Shown: positions 8,735 through 18,188 of the stretch, piece after piece
Numbering within the stretch: position 1 is the stretch's first letter
How the letters are laid out: each line of letters opens with the position of its first letter
NCBI GenBank assembly: GCA_017478725.1
Contig: JAFVDD010000012.1
Span: 1-64,000 of the forward strand
Length of the DNA: 64,000 bases
Reading direction: 5' to 3'
From: Paludibacteraceae bacterium
GTDB taxonomy: Bacteria; Bacteroidota; Bacteroidia; Bacteroidales; Paludibacteraceae
Translations under genes and position numbers: made by a program
Notes under the pieces: model-generated
What the model was told of the DNA's origin: nothing
The model's database searches: none
Seen by the model: only the letters and a program-made list of their open reading frames with translations

Positions 8735-10039
8735 ATGATTTTGGATAAGACCCTTTTGGCACAGCAGGCTGCACAAGCAACTATTACTACTGCACATGCA
8801 TACATGCGTGCGCATCCGGATAGCGAATTACACCGTCAAGGCAAGATGTTCGGCATATTGGTTTGCACAGACAGACAAGGTACGGTTGTAAACCTTCAGG
8901 CTTTCTCCGCCATGTTAGACGGTACCTACCATCACAAAGGATTTGTGCCTCCTGTCTATGAAATGACGACTCCGCCAGTTGGCTCATCCCGCGAAGAATC
9001 CCAGCGCCTGCAACGCCTGCTTTTTGCCAGCTACCGTTTCACCAATATTCATGGCGAATCACGCAACCTATTGGAGATATTCGCCCAAGAAAAACCTATT
9101 CTGTCCCTGGAAGAATGGTTCAGCAAGAAAGATCCGAAACACCATTTCTCCTCTCTTCCTCCAGCAGGCGCAGGCGAATGTTGCGCTCCCAAACTGCTGA
9201 AATATGCCATAGATCACCACCTGCAACCGTTAGCCCTCGCCGAATTCTGGGTGGGAGCGCCGTCAGGCACAGAGTTGCGGCAAGAAGGTGTGTTCTACCC
9301 ACCCTGCTCCGGCAAATGCATACCCATACTAAAACACATGCTGAAAGGAGTGGATCTGCTTATTCTCCGTTCTGACGGTCCGCATAGGCAAGCCGACATT
9401 CGCTCTGTGGATATTCTACATGAAGACGAGTGGCTTATGGTTATCAACAAACCGGCAGGAGTTCTCTCTGTACCCGGCAAAACAGACGAACCGTCCATAA
9501 CACAGTTCCTCTGCATACATAACCATTACGCATACCTTCAGCCCGTGCACCGCCTGGATCAAGACACAAGCGGCATACTCGTACTGGCCAAGACGCCGGA
9601 CACCTATAAAACGCTACAGGCCTATTTCCAGCGCCGCGACATTCTCAAGCACTACGAGGCTATACTTGTTCCGGACGGCGAATGGCATAAGGCGGATGAA
9701 GGAACCATCTCTCTTCCTCTATTGCCCAACCCCTATGACCGTCCGCGGCAAATGGTCAACCACGAGCATGGCAAACCGGCTATTACCACTTACCGCATCC
9801 GCGAAATACGATCCAACGGCAATGTCTTAGTGGATTTTTACCCAAAGACAGGCCGTACGCATCAGTTGCGCGTTCACGCCGCTCATCCGGACGGGCTTAA
9901 TGCACCTATCTTAGGAGACCGGCTCTACGGAAGACATGACATGAAGGCAAACAGATTGTACCTACACGCAACGGAGATATCATTCGTTCATCCTGCAACA
10001 AAAAAAGAGATGCATTTCTGCATCCCTTCCTGTTTCTGA
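8735..10039 (+). CDS. RluA family pseudouridine synthase with N-terminal extension
   Basis: A 434-residue protein. Residues about 225-434 are the RluA catalytic domain, which converts uridine to pseudouridine in rRNA or tRNA; the active-site motif HRLDQDTSG is at 272-280 with the catalytic Asp at 275. Residues 1-220 form an extension that contains GECCAPKLL near 147-155 and PPCSGKC near 189-195, plus FWVGAP. This extended architecture is known for a subset of RluA-like proteins; its role is unclear, and the cysteines could bind metal. Ordinary RluA proteins are about 220-320 residues. The gene stands alone and converges on wzc with a gap of 9 bp. Confidence 0.9.
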   Translation: MILDKTLLAQQAAQATITTAHAYMRAHPDSELHRQGKMFGILVCTDRQGTVVNLQAFSAMLDGTYHHKGFVPPVYEMTTPPVGSSREESQRLQRLLFASYRFTNIHGESRNLLEIFAQEKPILSLEEWFSKKDPKHHFSSLPPAGAGECCAPKLLKYAIDHHLQPLALAEFWVGAPSGTELRQEGVFYPPCSGKCIPILKHMLKGVDLLILRSDGPHRQADIRSVDILHEDEWLMVINKPAGVLSVPGKTDEPSITQFLCIHNHYAYLQPVHRLDQDTSGILVLAKTPDTYKTLQAYFQRRDILKHYEAILVPDGEWHKADEGTISLPLLPNPYDRPRQMVNHEHGKPAITTYRIREIRSNGNVLVDFYPKTGRTHQLRVHAAHPDGLNAPILGDRLYGRHDMKANRLYLHATEISFVHPATKKEMHFCIPSCF

Positions 10040-10048
10040 ATCCGAGAA

Positions 10049-12652
10049 TCAGTCTTTTTTATCCAACTGCACCTCCGGATTCTCATCATCCTCGTCGTGG
10101 TGATAATAATAGTAAGCATGGTAAGCTTTTTCATCTTGCGCAAAGCGTCCGTACAGACGTCCGTAGAATTTGCCATGTTTCTTGCTTTTGGATTCGCCAT
10201 ATCCGTAGCCGTAGCCGCCATAACCTCCGTATCCGAAATGGCCGTAACCGTATCCACCATAACCGCCATAACCGTATCCATAGCCGGACCCGTAAGAATG
10301 GCGTCCCTCAGTGGGGATATCCGAAAGAATAATTTGAATCTTTTCAGAATTGTCGATTGTGTCACGCATCTGCTCCAGCGTCTGTTTGCAGAAGGATTTG
10401 TTCGTCTCCATACAGCGGATGACATACAGGCACAAATCACACTGTTCCACGACAGCATATGCATCAGGCACAATACCAATAGGCGAAGTATCTATCACGA
10501 TAAAATCATACTCGTCACGCAGTTTTTTCAGCAAGTCAGCCAGTTTGTCTGAATGCACCAACTCACCTGGATTCGGAGGAATAGTACCCGCCCGCAGAAA
10601 ATCGAAATCAAACGGGGTGTTGGTCATCAGGGCTTCATCCAAATCACAGTCATCTACCAAGTAATTAGACAGACCTTTGCCATTATCCAGGCCCAGTTTG
10701 GTATGCAGGTTCGGTTTGCGGAGGTCCATATCTATCAACAGTGTCTTCTTGCCTGTCATACCATAAAGCGTTGCCAGGTTAGAGGAAAGGAACGTTTTTC
10801 CATCTCCGGACTCGGTAGAAGTAATACAGATCATCAGTTTGTTTTTGCGTTTGAGGAGGAACTCAATACGTGTACGGATAGCACGCAGCATTTCCGCATA
10901 AGAAGACCGCGGTGACGTATGTACCATAGTCGGGTTTTGGCTGCGCACATGACGTAGCGTCCCTATCATCCGGAACATACCCAATTTGAGGACATCTTTA
11001 GGAGAACGAACCTTGTTGTTGAGCAACTCACTCAAGACAATCAGCACAAAAGGAATCATGAAACCGATGAACAAATACATCATCGTGGTCTTGGATTTGG
11101 CTTTTGAATTGATTACCTGCATAGTGCGTGCCCTATCCAAGATGCTGTTATCGGGAGTATTGGACGCCTTTTGGATTTCAGCCTCGGCACGTTTCTGCAG
11201 GAAGAATGTGTAGTAGTTGTCATCAATACGATAGTTCCGCTCAATAGCAACCATCTGCAATTCTTTCTCAGGCAAATCTTTGATCTCCGCTTCCACTTCG
11301 CGATACCTGTTGTCCAAGTCTTTCTTCTCTATCCGCAAAGAAGCACGCATTGATCCCACTACCTCTTCGATTGCCGTTTTGACATTCTCTATATCCTTGG
11401 TATATTTGGCATAATATACATTCTTCTCGGTCAGTTCGCCTCGCTGGATGCGCAAATCGTTCAACTGTTTGACAAGGGAAATCAACATCGGCTCGTTCAC
11501 GCCCATGGATGTCGGAGCGATCACTGCATCGTCTTCTATATTCTTATGGATATAATTTATGAGGTAGTCGAAATAGGTTTCTTTTAGCCGCAAGCTCATC
11601 TTTTGCTGGTCATACTGCCCGATACGGGTCATCAGCTGGCCGGCATATGAATTGACATCCACGAACTTGTTCTCCTGCCGGAAATTAGTCATTGCTCCTT
11701 CGCTCACCTGAAGCGAAGCCTGCAAATTATCAAGCTGTTCATCTATGAACCGTATAGAGTTCTCCGCCACTTCGTTCTTATGTTCCAGGTTCTGCAACAG
11801 ATAAATATCCGCCAGTTTATCCAGGAAATCGCGGTCACGCTGTGGCGTTTCACTCTCCAGAGACATAGCCAATACAGTTGACCCTTCCGTAACAAAAGCT
11901 AATTTCAGGCGTGACATAAACTCATTGACCAAGGATTCCCGACTGCGGAAACGGATAAACATCCTGCCGGATGACAACATCCTGTCTGTAGGCCAAATCG
12001 TAATGTCAAACAGCTCACAAGAGACCGGTTCCCCATACCGTGCGTCTATAGACAAAGGTATATCATCGTTGGTAGATGAGATGTGCAATTCGTTTTCATC
12101 CTGAATATCCACTTGGAAGAGCAAACCATCGGCATCCATTGCCACTCTCGTATATTCCACCAGAATGGGCGTATTGGTATATAAATTACGGGTTTTGAAA
12201 CGTCCCTGGGTAATATATTCCACGTTCAGGAAAGGCAATGAATCAACAACCCGGCACATTAGGTCGTACGAACCAAGCATGATCACCTGGTTGTTTACAT
12301 TCTTGTAACCCGCTTCCACGCCGAATCCTTGCATCAGAGCAGAACTGCCGCCGTAAGTGCCGCCTTCCTTGATTACCAACGTGCTTTGGGTGTAATAACT
12401 CGGAATCCACTTGCGGTTTTTGAGCATAGCCAAACCTAACGCGATGGCAAGGGCTATTACGAACAAATACCAATAATGCAGAAAGATAAAGAGCCATTCT
12501 ATCGGGTTGAAGTTACTCGCATTTTCGCCATCTCCCTCCTGAAAAGGATCTGTCTGGTATTGCTGATTACCATATTGGTAATTCCGGTTTCCACCTTGAT
12601 AGTAGGCGCTATTGCCTCCGGAATGGTAATAATATTGATTGTTGTTGTCCAT
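10049..12652 (-). CDS. Wzz/tyrosine-kinase fusion for capsule or exopolysaccharide export (Wzc type)
   Basis: An 867-residue inner-membrane polysaccharide co-polymerase. Two membrane segments (about 52-75 and 525-542) flank a periplasmic Wzz-like, coiled-coil region. The cytoplasmic BY-kinase domain has Walker A TSTESGDGKT at 611-620, Walker A' LLIDMDLRKP from 638, and Walker B FIVIDTSP near 717-724. A very long Tyr/Gly tail at 786-821 is the expected autophosphorylation cluster, followed by KAYHAYYYYHH. Unusually, the N-terminal 35 residues are also Tyr/Asn/Gly rich. It lies just downstream of two Wza-like lipoproteins, which form the matching outer-membrane channel. Length of the chain controls and export is the likely role. 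Confidence 0.92.
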   Translation of the reverse strand: MDNNNQYYYHSGGNSAYYQGGNRNYQYGNQQYQTDPFQEGDGENASNFNPIEWLFIFLHYWYLFVIALAIALGLAMLKNRKWIPSYYTQSTLVIKEGGTYGGSSALMQGFGVEAGYKNVNNQVIMLGSYDLMCRVVDSLPFLNVEYITQGRFKTRNLYTNTPILVEYTRVAMDADGLLFQVDIQDENELHISSTNDDIPLSIDARYGEPVSCELFDITIWPTDRMLSSGRMFIRFRSRESLVNEFMSRLKLAFVTEGSTVLAMSLESETPQRDRDFLDKLADIYLLQNLEHKNEVAENSIRFIDEQLDNLQASLQVSEGAMTNFRQENKFVDVNSYAGQLMTRIGQYDQQKMSLRLKETYFDYLINYIHKNIEDDAVIAPTSMGVNEPMLISLVKQLNDLRIQRGELTEKNVYYAKYTKDIENVKTAIEEVVGSMRASLRIEKKDLDNRYREVEAEIKDLPEKELQMVAIERNYRIDDNYYTFFLQKRAEAEIQKASNTPDNSILDRARTMQVINSKAKSKTTMMYLFIGFMIPFVLIVLSELLNNKVRSPKDVLKLGMFRMIGTLRHVRSQNPTMVHTSPRSSYAEMLRAIRTRIEFLLKRKNKLMICITSTESGDGKTFLSSNLATLYGMTGKKTLLIDMDLRKPNLHTKLGLDNGKGLSNYLVDDCDLDEALMTNTPFDFDFLRAGTIPPNPGELVHSDKLADLLKKLRDEYDFIVIDTSPIGIVPDAYAVVEQCDLCLYVIRCMETNKSFCKQTLEQMRDTIDNSEKIQIILSDIPTEGRHSYGSGYGYGYGGYGGYGYGHFGYGGYGGYGYGYGESKSKKHGKFYGRLYGRFAQDEKAYHAYYYYHHDEDDENPEVQLDKKD

Positions 12653-12655
12653 ATT

Positions 12656-13429
12656 CTATTTATAGATATTTGCTACATAGTTGAGCACAGTTGTCAGCAG
12701 CGACACACTACTGGTAATGAGCGCCAGAAAGCCGGTATAAGTAGGTACTTTGTAGAAACTGTCTTTTGTCCGTGCCACATAAATCACATCGTTGGGATAG
12801 ACATAATAGTATTTGGAGTCAATAATGGAATTGGTTCGTATATCGAACTCCAGAACCTCGGGTTCCTGCCCGTTGTCACGCGGACGGATAATACGAATAT
12901 GCTTTCTGTCTCCGCTATTGAACACATCGCCTGTCATCGCCAGAGCCTGGAAGATATTCATTCTCTCCTTGTAGATGAAATAACGTCCTGCATGTGCGTC
13001 GCCCACTACCGAGAAAGTCTTGTTGTACAATGCCAGTTTGACATCCGCGTCCGGAATAATCTCACGGAAAGCTTTGCGGAGTGTATCTTGTGCCTCCTGC
13101 TCGGTCAATCCTATTATCTTCAACGGTTTCAAGTATGGCAAGTCTATCGTACCATCGTCGTGTACGCGGTAGGAATTGGCATATTGCACATCATAAGCGG
13201 AGTTCTTATTCGGCGAAAGCGATTTTGCCAAAGTAGCGTCAAGAGTGATTACACGATAGATAATCTCGTCGTTCACATGAATCCTGTACGGCTCATAGGG
13301 AACGGAATCATACACCGGCAGGTCTTTGTGTTTAGCCGGATCCTGAAGATAGCCTATCGACCTGTGGCTATAACAACTCGTCATGCATATTGCCATGAGC
13401 GAGAATAATATGATTTGAATCTTTCTCAT
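12656..13429 (-). CDS. Wza-like polysaccharide export lipoprotein
   Basis: A 257-residue outer-membrane lipoprotein: the signal peptide ends in a lipobox with Cys19 (AICMTSC). After the Poly_export domain (YRIHVNDEIIYRV) comes an SLBB-like repeat (GTIDLPYLKPLKIIGLTEQEAQ, then FSVVGDAHAGRYFIYKERMNIFQALAMTGD). A C-terminal hydrophobic segment (YTGFLALITSSVSLLTTVL) probably spans the outer membrane. Proteins of this type form the channel for capsule or exopolysaccharide. It ends 3 bp before wzc. Confidence 0.9.
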   Translation of the reverse strand: MRKIQIILFSLMAICMTSCYSHRSIGYLQDPAKHKDLPVYDSVPYEPYRIHVNDEIIYRVITLDATLAKSLSPNKNSAYDVQYANSYRVHDDGTIDLPYLKPLKIIGLTEQEAQDTLRKAFREIIPDADVKLALYNKTFSVVGDAHAGRYFIYKERMNIFQALAMTGDVFNSGDRKHIRIIRPRDNGQEPEVLEFDIRTNSIIDSKYYYVYPNDVIYVARTKDSFYKVPTYTGFLALITSSVSLLTTVLNYVANIYK

Positions 13430-13434
13430 GGCTG

Positions 13435-14298
13435 TTATTTATTATATCCTCCGTTTATACGTTTATTGACGTGTATAATACCTGTCTGTACGATGGAGTA
13501 AACCAGAACTCCAAAGGAGAGCGTGGTAGCACACACGCCCAAAGCTGTAGATGCGGAATTGATACCGAAACTGTATCCGGGTATCTTGCGTACGTAGATG
13601 ATATCATTCGGCTCAATGTAATAGTATTCCGAGTTAATCAAGTCCTTGGAACGCGCATCAAATGTTTTCACCGTAGTCACTCCTTCTTTCTCGCGGACCA
13701 GTTTGATTTCCTTACGGCTGTTGAACTCGTCCAGATCTCCTGCGAGCGCCAATGCCTCAAAGATAGTCATCTTCTCCTTGGTAATAAAATAACGTCCGCT
13801 CTGCGCGCCGATAACCGAGAAACTGCGGTTGACGATGTTCACTTCTACAGAGACGGTCGAGAATCCCGGTATTTCCTGAAGCAAGGCGCTCAGTTCTTCC
13901 TCCAGTTTCTGTTTGACCTCGCGCGTATTCATTCCCCGCACATATACTTTGCCTATATGAGGGTAATCAATATAGCCTTCTTCGTCAATAAGATAAGTGT
14001 ACAAGTCATACGAACCATATGTGCTATTTGCATTGGTATTCTGCTGCAAACGGTAACGCACATAGCTGCTGTTCAGGTTGGCATTGAACATGCTGCTGAC
14101 TTGCTCATCCAGCGAATAGACATAGACATACAATCTGTCACCTATACGCAATTCGTATTCCTCGTAGGAAAGTGTGTCAGCATAAGAAGGGATATGTTTG
14201 TCAGGCTCCTGCATATAGTTTACCTTGCGCGCTGTGACGCACGAACTAAGCAAAACACTCAGTAGTCCGACAAATAATATGTAAATCTTTCCTTTCAT
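13435..14298 (-). CDS. Second Wza-like polysaccharide export lipoprotein
   Basis: A 287-residue paralogue of the next gene, with lipobox Cys20 (LLSSC), Poly_export domain (YELRIGDRLYVYVYSLD), SLBB-like segments (GYIDYPHIGKVYVRGMNTREVKQKLEEEL; SVIGAQSGRYFITKEKMTIFEALALAGD) and a C-terminal hydrophobic stretch. Two tandem Wza homologues feeding one Wzc is unusual compared with the single wza of Escherichia coli; they could form a mixed ring or serve different polymers (inference). It starts just after a dispersed repeat element at 14304-14340. Confidence 0.9.
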   Translation of the reverse strand: MKGKIYILFVGLLSVLLSSCVTARKVNYMQEPDKHIPSYADTLSYEEYELRIGDRLYVYVYSLDEQVSSMFNANLNSSYVRYRLQQNTNANSTYGSYDLYTYLIDEEGYIDYPHIGKVYVRGMNTREVKQKLEEELSALLQEIPGFSTVSVEVNIVNRSFSVIGAQSGRYFITKEKMTIFEALALAGDLDEFNSRKEIKLVREKEGVTTVKTFDARSKDLINSEYYYIEPNDIIYVRKIPGYSFGINSASTALGVCATTLSFGVLVYSIVQTGIIHVNKRINGGYNK

Positions 14299-14303
14299 AA
14301 AAT

Positions 14304-14340
14304 CCTTCGTACATCGTACATTGTCCTTCGTACATTCCTT
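14304..14340. repeat. Dispersed CCTTCGTACAT element, copy 1
   Basis: CCTTCGTACATCGTACAT, 3 bp, then CCTTCGTACAT. It lies between the sugar dehydrogenase and wza genes. The same layout recurs at 24014 and 26665. Confidence 0.85.
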
Positions 14341-15326
14341 TATCGTTTCTCATCCCAGCCGAACGGATGCGGACTAAGGGGCAGTTTAGCAAGCGGGTGA
14401 TAGTCGCCTGCCAAACCTATCGGCTCTGTGTGGCGGATCTGACTTACTGTCTCTATGCACGGACGCGCCTCTGAGATACGGAAGCCGTTCCCTGCCAATA
14501 TCTGGCGGTAACTCTCTGTATGCAGTTCCGTGAAACCCTGTGAGAACTCAAACTCTTCTCCGTCAATACTCAGCGTACGATAAGTTCGTTTCTCTCCTTG
14601 CACGGCGTTTGCCGGCAGACAGTCCGCATTGATACTGAGGAAATAGCGCACACGCGCTTTCTCCAACTCCAGATAGCCGGCTACCCGGTCGAATGACATC
14701 ACATGCACGATATTCTTCTGAACAGGTCCGAATACCCATTGCAGCATGTCGTAGAAATGCACGCCTATGTTGGTAGCAATTCCGCCGGACTTGTGCACAT
14801 CGCCCTTCCAACTGCTGTAATACCATTTGCCACGGCTGGTAATGTATGTCAAGTCCACATCATACTTCTTGTCTTTCGGGCCATTCTCCACTTTCTCTTT
14901 GAGCGCACGGATCTTCTCATGCAGACGCAACTGGAGAATCGTGTATGCCTGGTGTCCGGTCTCACTTTCCAGTTCTACAAGGTTGTCTATATTGTACGGA
15001 TTGAGCACCAGCGGTTTCTCGCAAATCACATTGCATCCCAAACGCAAACCGTAGCGGATGAAAGCATCGTGGGTATAGTTCGGCGTACAGATAGCCAACC
15101 AGTGGAGCGGGTTCTCTGTGCGCATCTGCTTGGAGCAGAAACGGTCGAACTGCTCGTTCTCGGTAAAGAACGAACAATCAGGAAAACTGCTGTCCAGACG
15201 GCCTACACTGTCAAACTTGTCATATGCCACAATGAGCTTGTTGCCCGTATCCGCTATCGCCTTGATATGTCGCGGCGCAATATATCCGGCTGCGCCTATA
15301 AGTCCGAAATTCATGGGTTTGTTCAT
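14340..15326 (-). CDS. Gfo/Idh/MocA family sugar dehydrogenase (WlbA/WbpB-like)
   Basis: A 328-residue NAD(P)-dependent oxidoreductase. The Rossmann fold starts at MNFGLIGAAGYIAPRHIKAI and the family motif CEKPLVLN (Lys and Pro of EKP) is present near residue 107. The sequence layout, including GGIATNIGVHFYDMLQWVFG with its conserved Gly, Asn and His, is that of WlbA/WbpB enzymes. Those oxidise UDP-GlcNAc-uronic acid at C3 for rare-sugar synthesis. Together with the neighbouring NodB-like protein and export genes it points to surface polysaccharide synthesis. Exact substrate is inferred. Confidence 0.85.
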   Translation of the reverse strand: MNKPMNFGLIGAAGYIAPRHIKAIADTGNKLIVAYDKFDSVGRLDSSFPDCSFFTENEQFDRFCSKQMRTENPLHWLAICTPNYTHDAFIRYGLRLGCNVICEKPLVLNPYNIDNLVELESETGHQAYTILQLRLHEKIRALKEKVENGPKDKKYDVDLTYITSRGKWYYSSWKGDVHKSGGIATNIGVHFYDMLQWVFGPVQKNIVHVMSFDRVAGYLELEKARVRYFLSINADCLPANAVQGEKRTYRTLSIDGEEFEFSQGFTELHTESYRQILAGNGFRISEARPCIETVSQIRHTEPIGLAGDYHPLAKLPLSPHPFGWDEKR

Positions 15327-15349
15327 ATGTTTTATTAGTCAAAAATGTT

Positions 15350-16156
15350 CTATTTTGCTATCATTCGTTTTATAACGTTCTTTACGTTTTGTATCAGCAA
15401 CTCTTTTGTCCACTCCCATTGGTTGTTCGTCCAGCGTTGCGGATGTGTCGTTAGCATGACATGGCGGGGCACTTGCTCTTCCTCTACAGCACGAATCAAC
15501 TCCTTAGTAGTATGCCAGCTCCACCCTTTCTTTGTCCACTCTTCCTGGTGCTGCGGAATCTTGTCCCGTACCGATACTTTGTATCCGTCCCAGCATCTGC
15601 CTGTATCCGTCAGATAGAGCACATCGCCAAAATCGGTATCGAGATACGGTTCTCCGGCTATACCCAAAGCTTTGTAGTCGTATTTTTTCCAGAGATCGCG
15701 TCCGTCATAGCGGCTGGCCGGAGCGCCATGCATGCAGATTGTCTCTACCGCATAATACCGCCTGAAATAATCAAGCCATGTCACGAAATGCGAATAGGTC
15801 TTCTCCGTATCGCCGTTGCATAACGCCATGTCCTCGTAGTGATAACCTATCTCGTGTCCCAGTGTCGCTATCCCGCGTATAGCGTCCGGCAAACTGATGC
15901 TGCTGCCTTTGTAGCAACCGCTTTCGGGCGTACGGAAATAATAGCTGGCTCTGGCACCTATCGAGTGTTCTATCTGCGCTGTGCGAACACTATTCCGGAG
16001 TTTCTTGTCCACGTCATGACGGAGGATGACAAACTTCTGCAGGGATAGTTGCTCACGCTCCGTTTTCAGGTAATCGCTATACGAAATGAGCACATATCCA
16101 TGCGTCTGCAGACGTTCTAACAATTCCCGATATATGTCCAAGCTGAATTCACGCAT
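15350..16156 (-). CDS. NodB-like polysaccharide deacetylase-related protein
   Basis: A 268-residue protein with features of the NodB fold: VILRHDVDKK near 43-52 (the metal-binding Asp-Asp pair appears as RHDVD) and GHEIGYHYEDM where the family has the HSxxH metal site. It also has HGAPASRYDGR. The metal site is degenerate compared with active deacetylases. Relatives are common in Bacteroidota polysaccharide clusters. Either deacetylation of a glycan or a non-catalytic role is possible. It is the first gene of a run of five ending with wzc. Confidence 0.7.
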   Translation of the reverse strand: MREFSLDIYRELLERLQTHGYVLISYSDYLKTEREQLSLQKFVILRHDVDKKLRNSVRTAQIEHSIGARASYYFRTPESGCYKGSSISLPDAIRGIATLGHEIGYHYEDMALCNGDTEKTYSHFVTWLDYFRRYYAVETICMHGAPASRYDGRDLWKKYDYKALGIAGEPYLDTDFGDVLYLTDTGRCWDGYKVSVRDKIPQHQEEWTKKGWSWHTTKELIRAVEEEQVPRHVMLTTHPQRWTNNQWEWTKELLIQNVKNVIKRMIAK

Positions 16157-16169
16157 AACTAAAAGCGTG

Positions 16170-16200
16170 CAAATTTACTACTTTTTTTTTACATGTGCAA
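16170..16200 (-). promoter_or_regulatory. Promoter of the polysaccharide operon
   Basis: Minus-strand TTG, 20 bases with a long A-run, TAAATTTG. It ends 13 bp before the ATG, so the leader is very short. Confidence 0.75.
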
Positions 16201-16235
16201 GCGCGCGTGCATTTTTTCTATAAAAAGAACCGTTT

Positions 16236-17222
16236 TTAGCTTTTTTTGATGACATCAAAGCCTGAGCCGAAGACGCCTGCTACATTTGCCTGGCTGACCA
16301 AGGCATTCGGGTCAATATCATGAACGATACTCAAAACGAGTGAGCTTTCGGGTTTGCGCACAAGAACAGAGATGACTTTGACCGGCTGTTTGGAATACCA
16401 TCCGGTGCCGTCAAGGACTGTCACGCCGCGATTGACGGTAGTATTGATAGCCGTAGCTATTTCCGCGTATTTGGAAGAATAGATAAGGAACTGGACTGAC
16501 TGGTGCAACCGCCCCATCAACCAATCGACAGCCAGCGTGTATGAAACAGTCATACACAGACCGCATAGCACACGTTTGATCTGAATATAGAAGGGATTCG
16601 CTCCTTCCGTCAGCATCCGTTCGGGAACAGGCAGAAAGAAGGCGGACAGGATAATCAGAAAATCACACAGCATCATAATATTGCCAACCGACACATCCCG
16701 GTAATGATTGACAATCATAGCCACAATATCCGTTCCGCCGGATGAGCCGTTGCAGGCAATCACCGCCCCGAGACTAAGGCCGAAAACAAATCCTCCGACT
16801 ATCGCGCCCAGCCACGGATCCTCAATAATCGGCTCCGGCAAAATAGGAATCACCCTGTACCAGAAAGTGATTGCAGCCACTCCTACCATCGTCCTGATAC
16901 AGAACCGCCAGCCGACGACAAAACCGGCTATCAGAAGCAAAATAGCATTGAAGACAAAGGTTGTCAGCCACACGGGAACAGCGCCGCCGTACTCCGGAAA
17001 CAACGACGGAAACATGCCGTCCGTGAGATAGTAAATCACAGAACATATACCCGTCAGTCCGCCTCCCACAAAAGCATGCGGCAACAGCACCCAGTTCACC
17101 ATCAGTGCCATCGGGAAGATGCCCAGAATGATTACCAGATATTCAATAACCGTTCTCAGCGTAAACGATTCCTGCTGGAAATGCGGATTAACGATTCTGC
17201 TATAACGTGGAATAAAGCCCAT
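16236..17222 (-). CDS. YitT family membrane protein (first of a tandem pair)
   Basis: A 328-residue protein with five or six hydrophobic segments (DUF161, containing ACNGSSGGTDIVAMIVN) and a C-terminal cytoplasmic DUF2179 domain (GVTVLDGTGWYSKQPVKVISVLVRK). The GSSGGTD motif is highly conserved in YitT proteins. The transported substrate is not established. It is 24 bp downstream of a paralogue, which in turn overlaps gcvP, so all three may share one mRNA. Confidence 0.9.
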   Translation of the reverse strand: MGFIPRYSRIVNPHFQQESFTLRTVIEYLVIILGIFPMALMVNWVLLPHAFVGGGLTGICSVIYYLTDGMFPSLFPEYGGAVPVWLTTFVFNAILLLIAGFVVGWRFCIRTMVGVAAITFWYRVIPILPEPIIEDPWLGAIVGGFVFGLSLGAVIACNGSSGGTDIVAMIVNHYRDVSVGNIMMLCDFLIILSAFFLPVPERMLTEGANPFYIQIKRVLCGLCMTVSYTLAVDWLMGRLHQSVQFLIYSSKYAEIATAINTTVNRGVTVLDGTGWYSKQPVKVISVLVRKPESSLVLSIVHDIDPNALVSQANVAGVFGSGFDVIKKS

Positions 17223-17246
17223 GGTTGTTTCTTTTTCGGTATATTG

Positions 17247-18188
17247 TCAGGTATTGTCTCTGATGGAATCGAAACCTTGTCCGAAGACGCCCCGAACCTG
17301 GCTTTGGCTGACAAAAGCGTTCGGGTCGATAGCCCGCACAAGGCGGAAGATAGTAGCCGACTCATAGGACCGGGCTATCGTTGTGACCACTTTCATAGGC
17401 GTTTTGGTATAGCCGCCCTCTGCGTCAAGGAACGTACAACCGCGGTGCGCCTGGGTAAGGATCGCCTCGGCTATCGCATCCGGTTTGGTAGTGAAAATCA
17501 TAAACTGCACCGACTGTCTCATGCGGTTCATAACCCAATCCACCGCCGTAGAGCTCATGAAAGTATATGTCAAGCCGAAAAGGATTTTCTCGATTGCGCC
17601 TTGCATTCCCGCCGCCTGGATTGTAGGCAGGAAGAACGCACTGGAGATAATCACCAAATCAGAAAAAAGGAGGACTCTGCCCATAGGCAGGTGGTGGTAT
17701 TTATTGACAATCATGGCAATAATATCCGTTCCTCCCGTAGAGCCGTTATTCAGAAAACAAATGCCCAAAAAGCACCCGGTGACCAGTCCTCCGACAACCA
17801 CTGCCATGAACGAATCAGTCAGCAACGGAACCGGGGCGATAGGAATCACCTTGAGCCAAACAGTAAGCCACATGACGCCCCAGATGGTGCGCGCCACATA
17901 GCGCTTTCCGACAGTGATGCCTGCAATAATAAGCAAAACAACATTAATCAACGCGCTGCTGAGCCAGATGGGAACAAATGTGCCGGTAGCGAAATATATA
18001 ATCTCGCACAAGCCGGTTATTCCTCCCCCGACGACGGCGTGCGGCACCAGCAACTGGTTGACCGCAGTCGCATAAGGGATTGTGCAAAGAGCGATAAGGA
18101 ACAACTCTTTGAGCGCAATCAAGGGTTTATTGCGCTGGTATTGTTGCAGTTGCTGTTTGAGCCTTTCGCTTGGCTTGATATTTTTCAT
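17247..18188 (-). CDS. YitT family membrane protein (second of a tandem pair)
   Basis: A 313-residue paralogue with the same two-part layout: membrane domain with LNNGSTGGTDIIAMIVNKY and a C-terminal DUF2179 domain (GCTFLDAEGGYTKTPMKVVTTIARS). Both pair members end with the same motif (DPNAFVSQ, GVFGQGFDSI against GVFGSGFDVI), so they arose by duplication. Its ATG overlaps the gcvP stop by 4 bp, which suggests coupled translation. Confidence 0.9.
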   Translation of the reverse strand: MKNIKPSERLKQQLQQYQRNKPLIALKELFLIALCTIPYATAVNQLLVPHAVVGGGITGLCEIIYFATGTFVPIWLSSALINVVLLIIAGITVGKRYVARTIWGVMWLTVWLKVIPIAPVPLLTDSFMAVVVGGLVTGCFLGICFLNNGSTGGTDIIAMIVNKYHHLPMGRVLLFSDLVIISSAFFLPTIQAAGMQGAIEKILFGLTYTFMSSTAVDWVMNRMRQSVQFMIFTTKPDAIAEAILTQAHRGCTFLDAEGGYTKTPMKVVTTIARSYESATIFRLVRAIDPNAFVSQSQVRGVFGQGFDSIRDNT

